A DNA stretch of 64,000 nucleotides, taken from positions 248,001 to 312,000 of the forward strand of contig CAMWFQ010000001.1 of NCBI GenBank assembly GCA_947173495.1. The letters are read 5' to 3'. Shown in pieces: positions 1 through 8,230 of the stretch; within the stretch, counting starts at the first letter, position 1; each line of letters begins with the position of its first letter. This DNA is from an uncultured Lachnospiraceae bacterium (GTDB taxonomy: Bacteria; Bacillota; Clostridia; Lachnospirales; Lachnospiraceae). The notes beneath the pieces were generated by a model that saw only the letters and a list, made by a program, of their open reading frames with translations, was not told the origin of the DNA and made no database searches. Both the position numbers and the translations under genes were made by a program.

Positions 1-290
1 TCCTCACTTTCAATATATGCAACTGCTCTTTTGGCGACGGCCAGATAATCGGTTCTGATCTCTTTCAGATCGATAGGGTTATAGGTTGCGGGGGGATAGT
101 TTTGCCCGGAAGTAACGGCAATAGCACCTCCATGGGTTCTCTGCAGCAATCCCCTGCTTTCCAATACCCTCAAATCCCGCCGGGCACAGTCTGCAGAGAC
201 CTGATAGAATTCCTGAATCTCCGTTACCAGGATCCGCCCTGTCTCATTGATTTTTCTGACAATATCCTTTTGTCTTTCTTCCATGAACAT
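1..290 (-). CDS. DeoR-family transcriptional regulator, N-terminal part
   Basis: The reverse strand reads MFMEERQKDIVRKINETGRI and continues through a winged-helix DNA-binding domain with the DeoR-family signature SADCARRDLRVLESRGLL followed by QRTHGGA at about residues 32-56. DeoR proteins are usually repressors of sugar or nucleoside genes, with a C-terminal sugar-phosphate sensing domain. That domain lies outside the window, so this gene is cut by the left edge. The start at 290 is chosen because GGAGG lies 10 bases upstream; an internal ATG at 284 is 16 bases away and less likely. The AT-rich upstream region (about 310-370) is rich in T-tract/TGTTTAT-like repeats that could be its operator. 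The controlled genes are not visible. Confidence 0.85.
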   Translation of the reverse strand, partial: MFMEERQKDIVRKINETGRILVTEIQEFYQVSADCARRDLRVLESRGLLQRTHGGAIAVTSGQNYPPATYNPIDLKEIRTDYLAVAKRAVAYIESE

Positions 291-459
291 CTGATAGCTA
301 CCTCCGTTTCGCGTTTTTATTTGTTTCTACTTGTTTATATTTATTTATATTTTATTATAATTGTTTATTCTTAATTATGCAAGTCTTTTTTAGTCAGGTA
401 TTGCGGAACCAATTCTTTTCACAGGAAAGAATTCCCGGGAATGAATTTCCGTTACCCCC

Positions 460-489
460 TTGTCAAAAACACGCCGGAAGCAGTATATT
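460..489 (+). promoter_or_regulatory. Probable sigma-A promoter of the peroxiredoxin gene
   Basis: TTGTCA at 460-465 and TATATT at 484-489 are separated by 18 bases and lie about 55 bases before the peroxiredoxin start. Called by eye only. Confidence 0.5.
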
Positions 490-544
490 TTTAAATAAGT
501 CAACGCACAGTTTCTCAAACACTCAAAAACAGGAGGAAATCAAA

Positions 545-997
545 ATGCTGGAAATCGGTACAAAAGCCCCTTCCTTTTCCTTACCCGACCAGAACGGAAC
601 TATTCACACGCTGGAGGAATACAGGGGAAAGAAGGTCATTTTATATTTTTATCCAAAGGACAATACACCGGGCTGTACCAGGCAGGCGTGTAATTTCGGT
701 GAGCTGTACCCACAGTTTCAGGAAAAGGGCGCCGTCATACTGGGCGTCAGCAAGGACTCCGCAGCATCCCACAAAAAATTCAAGGAGAAGTATTCCCTGC
801 CCTTTACACTGCTTTCCGATCCGGAGCTTTCCTGCATCCAGGCCTATGACGTATGGAAGGAAAAGAAAAATTACGGCAGGGTGAGTATGGGTGTAGTAAG
901 AACTACCTATCTCATTGACGAGGAAGGCATCATTCTGAAAGCCTTCGGTCAGGTGAAGGCGGCGGAAAATCCGGCGCAGATGCTTGCATGCCTCTGA
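545..997 (+). CDS. bcp: Thioredoxin-dependent thiol peroxidase (BCP/PrxQ-type peroxiredoxin)
   Basis: A 150-residue cytosolic peroxiredoxin that reduces hydrogen and organic peroxides with electrons from thioredoxin. The fold is intact and the active-site segment FYPKDNTPGCTRQACNF carries the peroxidatic Cys at residue 44 and the likely resolving Cys at residue 49, the spacing of E. coli BCP. Length fits the family. The start at 545 is preceded by AGGAGG 8-9 bases upstream; the frame is open back to 377, but that extension has no family match. The next gene, a YaaA homologue tied to peroxide stress, begins only 16 bases after the stop, so the two are probably co-transcribed as a small oxidative-stress operon. 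Confidence 0.93.
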   Translation: MLEIGTKAPSFSLPDQNGTIHTLEEYRGKKVILYFYPKDNTPGCTRQACNFGELYPQFQEKGAVILGVSKDSAASHKKFKEKYSLPFTLLSDPELSCIQAYDVWKEKKNYGRVSMGVVRTTYLIDEEGIILKAFGQVKAAENPAQMLACL

Positions 998-1013
998 TGT
1001 AAGGAAGCCGCAT

Positions 1014-1766
1014 ATGAAAATCATCATTTCCCCGGCAAAGAAAATGAATACCGATTCAGATACCTATGCTGCCGCCGGGATGCCGGAATTCATTGAGGAT
1101 ACCAAAATTCTCATGAACAGAATCCGGTCCCTGAGTTATCAGGAGGCAAAGGCTCTGTGGAAATGTAACGATACCATTGCCCGGCAAAACTATCAGCGTT
1201 TTCAGGATATGGACCTGGAACGGGCACTGACGCCGGCAGTCCTTGCGTATGAAGGGCTGCAGTATCAGCACATGGCGCCGAACGTTTTTACCGACGACGC
1301 GCTTTCTTATATAGGAGAGCATCTCCGCATTCTTTCCGGCTTTTACGGCATTCTTGCGCCCTTTGACAAAGTGGTCCCCTACCGGCTGGAGATGCAGGCC
1401 AGATTATCTGTGGGCCAAAGCCGGGATCTGTATGACTTCTGGGGAGACCGTTTATACAAAAGCCTGACAAGCAAAGATCATGTAATTGTCAATCTGGCCT
1501 CGGAAGAGTATTCCCGGTGCATTGCAGGCCATATCACACCGAGGGATCGGTTTATTACCGCTGTATTCGGAGAGCTTGTCGACGGAACCATAAAGCAAAA
1601 GGGCACTCTTGCCAAAATGGCCCGGGGAGAAATGGTCCGCTTTCTGGCGGAAAAACGGATTGAAGCGCCGGAAGGCATCCGGGAATTTCATGAACTGGAT
1701 TTTTTCTACTCTGAGGAGCATTCCTGCAAGGATAGCTATGTCTTCATAAGAAAAAAATCCAAATGA
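1014..1766 (+). CDS. yaaA: YaaA-family peroxide stress protein (UPF0246)
   Basis: A 250-residue protein beginning MKIIISPAKKM, the hallmark N-terminus of the YaaA/DUF328 family, with the family segments YEGLQYQ (about 80-86), ILSGFYGILAPFD and VVPYRLEM (about 105-125). In E. coli YaaA lowers free intracellular iron during peroxide stress and binds DNA; the biochemical role is not settled. The ORF is open to 984, but the conserved start and an AAGGA site at about 1001 fix the ATG at 1014. It follows the peroxiredoxin by 16 bases. Its stop overlaps a possible ATG at 1763, although the following gene more likely starts at 1850. Confidence 0.92.
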   Translation: MKIIISPAKKMNTDSDTYAAAGMPEFIEDTKILMNRIRSLSYQEAKALWKCNDTIARQNYQRFQDMDLERALTPAVLAYEGLQYQHMAPNVFTDDALSYIGEHLRILSGFYGILAPFDKVVPYRLEMQARLSVGQSRDLYDFWGDRLYKSLTSKDHVIVNLASEEYSRCIAGHITPRDRFITAVFGELVDGTIKQKGTLAKMARGEMVRFLAEKRIEAPEGIREFHELDFFYSEEHSCKDSYVFIRKKSK

Positions 1767-1849
1767 CAGCGAACTGTCAACAATATAATTTCCGCACGTT
1801 TGACAAAAGGGGCAGACTGCTGCTCAAAAGGAGCTGCATAAACAGAAAC

Positions 1850-2812
1850 ATGATTTATATTGTAACGGCAATATACGCCGAAGCGCACCCGCTTATTATT
1901 CGCTTTCAATTGAAAAAAGAGCCCTCCCACACCCGCTTTCAGGTATTCCTGAATGAGGAAGCATCTATCTGCCTTATCATAAGCGGAACCGGCATGATTC
2001 CGGTGGCAGCGGCGGTGAGCAGTATCTGCACCGAATACGGAGCCGGAGGAAGGAATCTTGCAGAACACCTGCAGGGAGACTTTCTTCTGAACGTGGGCGT
2101 CTGCGGGCAGATTCGAGGCTGTGGACAGAGCCAAAGCGGCGGGCAGGCCTGGCAGACGGATATGATACCGGAGAAGGAGGCACACAGTAGCGAGAGCGTC
2201 TGCAGGATCGGACAGGTTCTCCTGTGTAACAAAATCCGGGAGCTGGCCACCGGCAGAACCTTCTATCCGGACATTCTCTACCGGCACTGCTTTGAGGAAG
2301 CACCGATTCTGACAGGTCCGGTTCCTTATCATAAAACGTCTCAAATCGAAACAGGAGAAGAAGATTTCTGCCTTTATGATATGGAAGCGTCCGCCATCTA
2401 TCAGGCGGGTGCTTACTATTTCGGGCCTCATCAGATGGGTTTTTTAAAGGTAATCTCTGATGAGGGGCAGCCCGGAAATGTGACGCCACAGCAGGTCGAA
2501 CATCTGATTGCCCACAATGTGGAAACCCTTTCAGACTATATAGAATCTCTCCAGCTCATTGCCCGCCGTGAATATCAGGACGATCCTCTCTTCCAGGGCC
2601 GCTCCGGTGAAGTGCTGGAAAGGCTCTGTCTCGATCTGCATTGCTCCAGTACCATGTCGCGGTCCCTCCGCCAGCATATCCGTTATTGTATCCTCGCAGG
2701 TGTGGACTATGGTTCTGTTCTGGACGAAATGTATCGGGAAGAAAAGCTTCCGTGCAGAGATAAACGGGAAGGAAAACAATGCTTTGAAGAGCTTAAGAAA
2801 CGATTATTATAA
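1850..2812 (+). CDS. Nucleoside phosphorylase-like protein with C-terminal helical extension
   Basis: About 320 residues. The first ~230 resemble the PNP/UDP phosphorylase (MTA/SAH nucleosidase) fold: an N-terminal strand followed by AEAHPLI, the glycine-rich segment LIISGTGMIPVAAAVS, VGVCGQI, and the purine-loop-like DMEASAIYQA. The last ~80 residues are a charged helical extension not usual in the core family. The substrate is unknown. The start is uncertain: ATG 1850 matches the fold, but the nearest AAGGAG is 16 bases upstream, while the open frame reaches an ATG at 1763 overlapping the yaaA stop. The 3' end overlaps the SPL-like gene by 29 bases, so the two are translationally coupled and probably function together. 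Confidence 0.75.
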   Translation: MIYIVTAIYAEAHPLIIRFQLKKEPSHTRFQVFLNEEASICLIISGTGMIPVAAAVSSICTEYGAGGRNLAEHLQGDFLLNVGVCGQIRGCGQSQSGGQAWQTDMIPEKEAHSSESVCRIGQVLLCNKIRELATGRTFYPDILYRHCFEEAPILTGPVPYHKTSQIETGEEDFCLYDMEASAIYQAGAYYFGPHQMGFLKVISDEGQPGNVTPQQVEHLIAHNVETLSDYIESLQLIARREYQDDPLFQGRSGEVLERLCLDLHCSSTMSRSLRQHIRYCILAGVDYGSVLDEMYREEKLPCRDKREGKQCFEELKKRLL

Positions 2813-3818
2813 TCCCTTTTTTTCTCATATCTATGTGGAAAAAGCCGTGCAGGATCATCCCAGAACCCTGCGGATCCTCCGGCGGTTCCCGGAGGCAACC
2901 ATCATTTTAATCGATCACTACAAGGATGTGTTCTGCCGAAGGGGGCAGAACTTTGCCCTGCAGCAACAGTCACAGAATCTGATCCTGGGGGCAAAAGAAG
3001 GAAACCTGATCTACAGGGGCGCACCGGTGTGCCAGAGCTTCGGAAATGAACATTTTTATTACACCTCCTGTATCATGAACTGTGTTTATGACTGTGAATA
3101 CTGCTATCTAAAGGGCATGTATCCTTCCGCGAATATGGTTGTATTTGTCAATCTGGAGGATTTTTTCCATGAAATCAGCATGCATCTGAAGGAACATGCC
3201 ATGTATCTCTGTATCTCCTATGACACGGATCTGATGGCAGTGGAGCCTCTCACCGATTATGTCCGGGAATGGATTTCCTTTGCCAAAGCGGTAAGCAATC
3301 CGGAGAGACTGAAGATAGAAATCCGCACAAAGTCTGCGGACTGCCGTTTCTGGCAGGGGCATGCTCCTCTTTCCGGCATCGTTTACGCCTTCACTCTGTC
3401 TCCTCAGGCGGTCATTGACGCCTGTGAGCATAAGACCCCCTCCCTGGGCCGGCGGCTTGCCAGTGCCGGGGAAGCCATAAGGCATGGCTTTCCGGTGCGT
3501 CTCTGCTTCGATCCCATGATCTACTGCAAAGACTGGGAGATACAGTATGACGAAATGCTCAGGCAGGTGTTTGCCGAAATCCATCCGGATCAGATTCAGG
3601 ACGTAAGTGTGGGAACCTTCCGGGTGTCTCAGGATTATCTGAAAAAAATGAGAAAAAATAACCCCCATTCGGCAGTTGTGCAGTTCCCTTATGAGAATGA
3701 CGGCGGCGTCTACCACTATTCCCGGGAGCTGACGACGCGAATGGAAGGATTTCTGCTGGATCTCCTTAAAAAGGAGCTGCCGGCAGAAAAAATATTCCTA
3801 TGGAAAAACAACCAATAG
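2784..3818 (+). CDS. Spore photoproduct lyase-like radical SAM protein
   Basis: A 344-residue radical SAM enzyme with the cluster motif CVYDCEYCYL (Cys 100, 104, 107). Its overall layout resembles spore photoproduct lyase, which repairs the thymine dimer of UV-irradiated spores, but it is a divergent relative whose substrate is not proven. The frame has no ATG near the start of similarity. TTG at 2784 is the best start, with GGGAAGGA about 11 bases upstream and MKSLRNDYYNPFFSHIYVE as the N-terminus. It overlaps the 3' end of the nucleoside phosphorylase gene by 29 bases. The open frame upstream of 2784 is only the shadow of that gene. Confidence 0.8.
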   Translation: MKSLRNDYYNPFFSHIYVEKAVQDHPRTLRILRRFPEATIILIDHYKDVFCRRGQNFALQQQSQNLILGAKEGNLIYRGAPVCQSFGNEHFYYTSCIMNCVYDCEYCYLKGMYPSANMVVFVNLEDFFHEISMHLKEHAMYLCISYDTDLMAVEPLTDYVREWISFAKAVSNPERLKIEIRTKSADCRFWQGHAPLSGIVYAFTLSPQAVIDACEHKTPSLGRRLASAGEAIRHGFPVRLCFDPMIYCKDWEIQYDEMLRQVFAEIHPDQIQDVSVGTFRVSQDYLKKMRKNNPHSAVVQFPYENDGGVYHYSRELTTRMEGFLLDLLKKELPAEKIFLWKNNQ

Positions 3819-3880
3819 AATTCACCCATCGCAAGCCAGCTTATTGTCAGTGAATACCCATCGAAAGGAGTACAAAGAGC

Positions 3881-4576
3881 ATGACTCACGATACAGCCAT
3901 CGTCACCGGAGCCTCCTCCGGCATCGGACTTTCAATCTGTAAAGTTCTCTGCCGGATGGGCTATGAAGTATTTGGAATCGGAAGAAATTTTGATACGGGA
4001 TTCGCAGAAGATCACTTTCACGAGATTGTCTGTGATATTCTGGATACGGACAGGCTCTGTGATACTGTAAAAAGAATCGCCTCGCAAAACCGCATAACTC
4101 TGCTTGTGAACAATGCCGGTGTCGCCTATTACGGCCTGCATGAGGAGCTGAACGCCCGGAAGATCCGGCAGATGGTGCGTACCAATCTTGAAGCGCCCAT
4201 GATCCTCACCTGCCAGCTCCTCCGGGAGCTGAAAAGAAACAGAGGATGCGTGATCAATATCTCCTCCGTCACTGCCGTGGGGACAAATCCCCACGGATGC
4301 GCCTATGGCGCTACCAAAGCAGGACTTTCCAGCTTTTCCCACAGTCTCTTTGACGAAGCCAGGAAATATGGCGTGAAGGTAGTGACGATTTCTCCCGATA
4401 TGACCCGAACCAATCTTTACCGGAATGCTGATTTCCGGGAGGGCGAAGAAGCGGAATCCTGTCTGCTGCCGGAGGAAGTAGCGGACGCCGTGGAGTACGT
4501 TTTAGGCCGACGGGAAGGGCTTGTGATTTCGGACATTACCTTAAGGCCGCAGATTCACAGGATCAGACGGAAGTAG
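3881..4576 (+). CDS. Short-chain dehydrogenase/reductase
   Basis: A 231-residue classical SDR. The Rossmann dinucleotide motif TGASSGIG is at residues 9-16, the NNAG structural motif at about 77-80, the catalytic Ser in INISSVTAV and the catalytic YGATK pair at about 143-147. It is probably a cytosolic NAD(P)-dependent oxidoreductase; the substrate cannot be read from sequence. GAAAGGAG precedes the start at a good distance. It stands 62 bases after the SPL-like gene and converges with the alcohol dehydrogenase on the other strand. Confidence 0.88.
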   Translation: MTHDTAIVTGASSGIGLSICKVLCRMGYEVFGIGRNFDTGFAEDHFHEIVCDILDTDRLCDTVKRIASQNRITLLVNNAGVAYYGLHEELNARKIRQMVRTNLEAPMILTCQLLRELKRNRGCVINISSVTAVGTNPHGCAYGATKAGLSSFSHSLFDEARKYGVKVVTISPDMTRTNLYRNADFREGEEAESCLLPEEVADAVEYVLGRREGLVISDITLRPQIHRIRRK

Positions 4577-4611
4577 GGCAGCATTACCTCCCACCTGATG
4601 GTCAAAGCGCC

Positions 4612-4694
4612 GTCCGCATGCTGCGAATGCAGCAAAATTCCCTATGCGGACGTGTGCACTCATTTATCTGAAACGGCAAATAATTTTGTCGTTT
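4612..4694. terminator. Hairpins between convergent genes
   Basis: Two inverted repeats lie between the SDR and alcohol dehydrogenase stops. One has arms GTCCGCAT (4612-4619) and ATGCGGAC (4644-4651) with an inner GCTGC/GCAGC stem; the other pairs 4671-4680 with 4685-4694 with one mismatch. They may serve as a two-way terminator, but neither has a clean T-run. Confidence 0.4.
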
Positions 4695-4713
4695 ACTATA
4701 ACTATCCAACTAA

Positions 4714-5793
4714 TCACTCAAACGTAATGGCCACCTTGAAGTCGCCATACTTTCCCGTTGCATGTTCAAAGGCCTTCTCCCACTCTTCTATGGGGAATGT
4801 CCTGGATACGACCCCTTCGGTCTTCAGCTTTCCGCTGACGATATTCTCAATGACAAAGGGATAGCAGTAGGGGCTTAAATGGGAGCCCAGTATATCCAGC
4901 TCCTTTCTGTCCCCTATGATGGACCAGTCCACGGTGGCAGGCTCTCCGAACACGCTGAATTCCACAAATCTGCCCAGTTTCCGTATCATGTTCAGTCCCT
5001 GCTGTACGCTTGAGGGATGACCTGTGGCTTCGATGTAAATGTCGCATCCATATCCGTCTGTGAGCTCCAGCACCTTTGCCGTCACATCCTCTTTTCCCGG
5101 GTTCATCACCAGATCCGCTCCGAATTCCTTTGCCTTTTCCAGCCGGTTATCAATCATATCCAGAACGATCAGTCTGGAGGGATTCTGCATTCTGGCATAG
5201 GTGATCATGCCCAGTCCAAGTGTACCCGCGCCGGATATCACCACCACATCCTCATTGCGGATCTGCGCCCGGTCAACCGCATGCTTAGAGCACCCGTAAG
5301 GCTCGATCAGAAGCGCTTTTTCCAGAGGCATATCCTCCGGCACTCTTGAGAGAACGGAGGTTTTGGGGTATCTCACATACTCCGCCATGCCCCCGTTATT
5401 TCCTTCCTGGAAACCAAAGATGGCGTGGGGCTGGCACATCCAGTACCTTCCGCTTCTGCAGAACCTGCAGGTCCCGCAGGGAACGATCTGATCCGCGGTG
5501 ATCCTCTCTCCCAGCTCAAAATCCTTTACATTCTCCCCCTTCTCCACGATATGCCCCAAAAATTCATGGCCGGGAATAAAAGGCGGCTCCACCCAGGCGG
5601 GCTGCACCTCATCCCCCCAGAACATGGCGGCGCCATGATAGCACTTCAAATCCCCTGCACATACGCCGCACCCTTCTGTCCTGATGATAATATCATCCGG
5701 GCCGCAGGAAGGGGTGGGATATTTCATCTCCAGCCTGTAGTTTCCCTTTCCGTAAGCTACCAGAGCTTTCATTGTTTCCGGTACATTTCTCAT
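4714..5793 (-). CDS. Zinc-dependent alcohol/polyol dehydrogenase (MDR family)
   Basis: A 359-residue medium-chain dehydrogenase. The catalytic-zinc region GCGVCAGDLKCYHG and PGHEFLG is followed by the four-Cys structural zinc lobe CGTCRFCRSGRYWMC, then a Rossmann domain with SGAGTLGLGMI. The GVCAGD segment and overall form resemble erythritol/L-threitol-type dehydrogenases; the exact substrate is inferred, not known. ATG 5793 has AGGAGG 8 bases upstream; GTG 5796 is also possible. It is the last gene of the minus-strand sugar locus, 23 bases after the mannose-6-phosphate isomerase-like gene, so it probably oxidises a sugar alcohol or sugar released by that locus. Confidence 0.85.
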   Translation of the reverse strand: MRNVPETMKALVAYGKGNYRLEMKYPTPSCGPDDIIIRTEGCGVCAGDLKCYHGAAMFWGDEVQPAWVEPPFIPGHEFLGHIVEKGENVKDFELGERITADQIVPCGTCRFCRSGRYWMCQPHAIFGFQEGNNGGMAEYVRYPKTSVLSRVPEDMPLEKALLIEPYGCSKHAVDRAQIRNEDVVVISGAGTLGLGMITYARMQNPSRLIVLDMIDNRLEKAKEFGADLVMNPGKEDVTAKVLELTDGYGCDIYIEATGHPSSVQQGLNMIRKLGRFVEFSVFGEPATVDWSIIGDRKELDILGSHLSPYCYPFVIENIVSGKLKTEGVVSRTFPIEEWEKAFEHATGKYGDFKVAITFE

Positions 5794-5818
5794 CACTGTA
5801 TCCTCCTGATCTGCACAA

Positions 5819-7558
5819 CTAACGAATGTTTGCCTTCAAAAGCTTAATGCTCTCCCCTGGCTTTTCCGGCCGGATCAGGCAGCGCCCTGCCCGGGCAGGA
5901 AGAACAACGGTCTCGGCATAGTGAAGCAGGTATGGGTCAAAAAGCCCATCCTCACTCTCTATAATAGCCGCCCTTCCATCCACCAGATTGCACATAGCCA
6001 TCTCCCCGTCCCAACCCAGAGAAGCCTTTGTCTCTACAGTATACACCCGGGTCTCTATAAATTCCAGCTCATGAAGGCCCGTTTTTACCACAGAGTACCC
6101 CTCTCCTCTTTCCATCTCCTGAAAACGGTTCAACAGGTTTTCCTTTACCCAGGAAGTGGTCCTGTTAAACTGAAGCACCTTCTTTCCATCCGCAATGTGG
6201 ATGGGTCTGGGCCTTCCGTCCAGTCCCACGCGTCCCCAGTCCCAGAGCTTGAAGGTAAAGATATAAGGCGTGGCGCTGACCTCCAGCACCATACAGTTTT
6301 TGGAGGAGCAGTGGATGGTTCCCGCCGGAATAAGGAAGTGATCGTGCTTTTGCGCCGGGAAAAAGTTCACATACTTTTCCGTATCAAATGCCTTTTCTCC
6401 CAGCTGGGCTTCCTCCAGCTCCTCCACCATTGCAGCCGCGTCTATTCCCTCTTTCAGCCCCAGATAAACGCCTCCTCCTTCCCCGGTGTCCAGAATATAA
6501 TAGCTCTCATCCTGGGTATAGGCCATCCCGAATTTCCGATGGATATAATCTGTCAGGGGATGCACCTGAAGGCTCAGATTCTGTCCCCCCATGGTATCGA
6601 GAAAATCAAACCGAATGGGATACTCTGCGCCGAATCTGGCATAGTTTTTCTCTCCCAGCGTTTCCCTGGGCTGATAGAGAATCAGATTCATGGCAGGCGA
6701 CTCCACCCTTACTTTTCCGAATCTAAAATACAGGCTGTTCTCCTCCGGCACACCGTCAAAGGCCCAGGCATAATTTTTTTCGGCGGGATCCAGTCTGCAT
6801 ACCTCCTTCATCCACTGTCCCCCCCATACCCCCGGGTCAAAATACGGCACCAGCCGGAAGGGCTGCCCCGTCAGCTCTCTCAAGCCGCTGCGCAGGCCTT
6901 CTCCGGATACCATAGCCGGATGTCCCTTTGTGTTGGTATCCAGGTAGAAATCCATTCTCTCATAGAGGGCAGCCTTATGTCTGTCCGCCACTCTCCACTC
7001 CACAAAGAATCCTCTCTTATATTTGCGGAGAACATCCTCCTGGTAATTGCTCTGCTTATAATTGGGCATCCCCTGGCGATAGCGCAGCTGAATCTCCCAT
7101 CGAGCCATATCCGCATAGATCATGACTCCTTTGGTACTTACCAGGGCGGCGCCAAACCCGTAGATCAGAATCCTTCCGCTGCTCTCCGCCAGCTTTTGCC
7201 TGGCTGCGGCCAGCTTTTCCCGGTCTATGAAATCCAGAATCGTGCCATAATACATCACGCCCCGCACTCTGTCCTCGGTCAGATGAAACTGCATCAGCTC
7301 CGTCAGCTTTTCCCCGTCATAAAAGATGTCTTCCATATTAATGACAAACTCCGGTGCAAAGGCCTGCCGGATCTGCGGTAGAATTTCCTCATCATCCGTA
7401 CCGGGATAACAGTCCACTGTCAGGATCCGCTCACCGGAGCAGGCCGTCTCAATGGCGGATCTGATTTCCTCCCAGCCCTGAAAGGCCTGATGATCGTACC
7501 CCTCAATCTTCGTCTCCGGGCTTTTATCATATTCACTTTGGAATGTCAGATATCCCAT
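5819..7558 (-). CDS. Class I mannose-6-phosphate isomerase with an extra N-terminal domain
   Basis: A 579-residue two-domain protein. The C-terminal half (about 235-579) is a class I mannose-6-phosphate isomerase cupin, with VPYFDPGVWGGQWM and the metal ligands in LSLQVHP, DESYYILD and PAGTIHCSSKN. Such enzymes interconvert mannose-6-P and fructose-6-P. The first ~230 residues form a separate domain that resembles the degenerate kinase-like N-domain of some clostridial isomerases; its role is unknown and it lacks a clear P-loop. Start ATG 7558 has GGGAGGAG about 10 bases upstream and overlaps the end of the upstream isomerase gene by 26 bases, so the two are coupled. Confidence 0.82.
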   Translation of the reverse strand: MGYLTFQSEYDKSPETKIEGYDHQAFQGWEEIRSAIETACSGERILTVDCYPGTDDEEILPQIRQAFAPEFVINMEDIFYDGEKLTELMQFHLTEDRVRGVMYYGTILDFIDREKLAAARQKLAESSGRILIYGFGAALVSTKGVMIYADMARWEIQLRYRQGMPNYKQSNYQEDVLRKYKRGFFVEWRVADRHKAALYERMDFYLDTNTKGHPAMVSGEGLRSGLRELTGQPFRLVPYFDPGVWGGQWMKEVCRLDPAEKNYAWAFDGVPEENSLYFRFGKVRVESPAMNLILYQPRETLGEKNYARFGAEYPIRFDFLDTMGGQNLSLQVHPLTDYIHRKFGMAYTQDESYYILDTGEGGGVYLGLKEGIDAAAMVEELEEAQLGEKAFDTEKYVNFFPAQKHDHFLIPAGTIHCSSKNCMVLEVSATPYIFTFKLWDWGRVGLDGRPRPIHIADGKKVLQFNRTTSWVKENLLNRFQEMERGEGYSVVKTGLHELEFIETRVYTVETKASLGWDGEMAMCNLVDGRAAIIESEDGLFDPYLLHYAETVVLPARAGRCLIRPEKPGESIKLLKANIR

Positions 7559-8108
7559 TCTCCCCGTTCTCCTCCCATGTAATCTCTTCCTTGTTTTTAA
7601 AGATCCTGTATCCGAAGGCTCTCTTCTCGATGGCGTCGTAATCATGCCCTGCGTCAGCAGGCCAGCAGGCACCCACCTTAAGCTGCCCGTTTCCTGTGTT
7701 GACCAGCCGGTGTGCCAGCTTTCCGTCTATATAATGAACAGAACCCGCTTCCACCCTCTCGGCCCAGGTTCTTCCCTGCTCATTCATCAGCAATAAAAGT
7801 CCGCTGCCGCTGATTCCGAAATAAAACTCGGCACAGTTCCTTTTCAGATGAAAATGCCCTCTTGTCATACAGCATTCACCGTTTACAGTGACCGGCTCCA
7901 GAACGGTCATTCCGAAATACAGATCCCCCGCCTTGCCGGCCTCCCCGGCTTCATAAGAATAAGTGGTATAGAGAAGCGTCTCGGAATCCGTCCCCTGACT
8001 GCTGCGAAAAGCGCCCTCCATCTCCTTCAGATATTTCTGATAAGAACTGACCTTCTCTCCCTGAATCATTCCCTGCCCAAAGCACGCCCTGGATTCTATT
8101 ATATGCAT
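7533..8108 (-). CDS. Cupin-type glucose-6-phosphate isomerase (first copy)
   Basis: A 191-residue single cupin of the archaeal-type phosphoglucose isomerase family (PF06560-like), which interconverts glucose-6-P and fructose-6-P with a bound metal. The metal motif TRGHFHLKRNCAEFYFGISG holds the HxH and Glu ligands, and GSVHYIDGKLAHRLVNTG supplies the later His. An AGGAGGAG site precedes the ATG at 8108. It ends inside the start of the mannose-6-phosphate isomerase-like gene (26-base overlap). A second divergent member follows upstream at 8231-9007, so the locus has two paralogues plus a third cupin isomerase. Confidence 0.83.
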   Translation of the reverse strand: MHIIESRACFGQGMIQGEKVSSYQKYLKEMEGAFRSSQGTDSETLLYTTYSYEAGEAGKAGDLYFGMTVLEPVTVNGECCMTRGHFHLKRNCAEFYFGISGSGLLLLMNEQGRTWAERVEAGSVHYIDGKLAHRLVNTGNGQLKVGACWPADAGHDYDAIEKRAFGYRIFKNKEEITWEENGENGISDIPK

Positions 8109-8193
8109 ATACTCCTCCTGTTCTCGTCCGGTATATCAATGTTATAGCAACCGCACCGTTGGAAATTTTTGTTTTTGGCGTTCACTGCGCCGA

Positions 8194-8210
8194 TTTTGCG
8201 CTGCGCAAAA
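8194..8210. repeat. 17-bp perfect palindrome in the gap between the two isomerase genes
   Basis: TTTTGCGC-T-GCGCAAAA (8194-8210) lies in the 122-base gap between the two cupin isomerase genes, next to a CCATTTTATGG inverted repeat near 8228. A similar combination (TTGCGCAA plus CCATAATATGG-type repeats) sits in the other larger gap of this locus at 12230-12269. It could be an operator or an RNA-processing hairpin. Confidence 0.5.
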
Positions 8211-8230
8211 CGCGGCATTTACAATCCATT

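Noticed and set aside
5921..7381. 486-residue plus-strand frame
   Set aside because: It is antisense to the mannose-6-phosphate isomerase gene, whose motifs are intact; a shadow of GC-biased codons.
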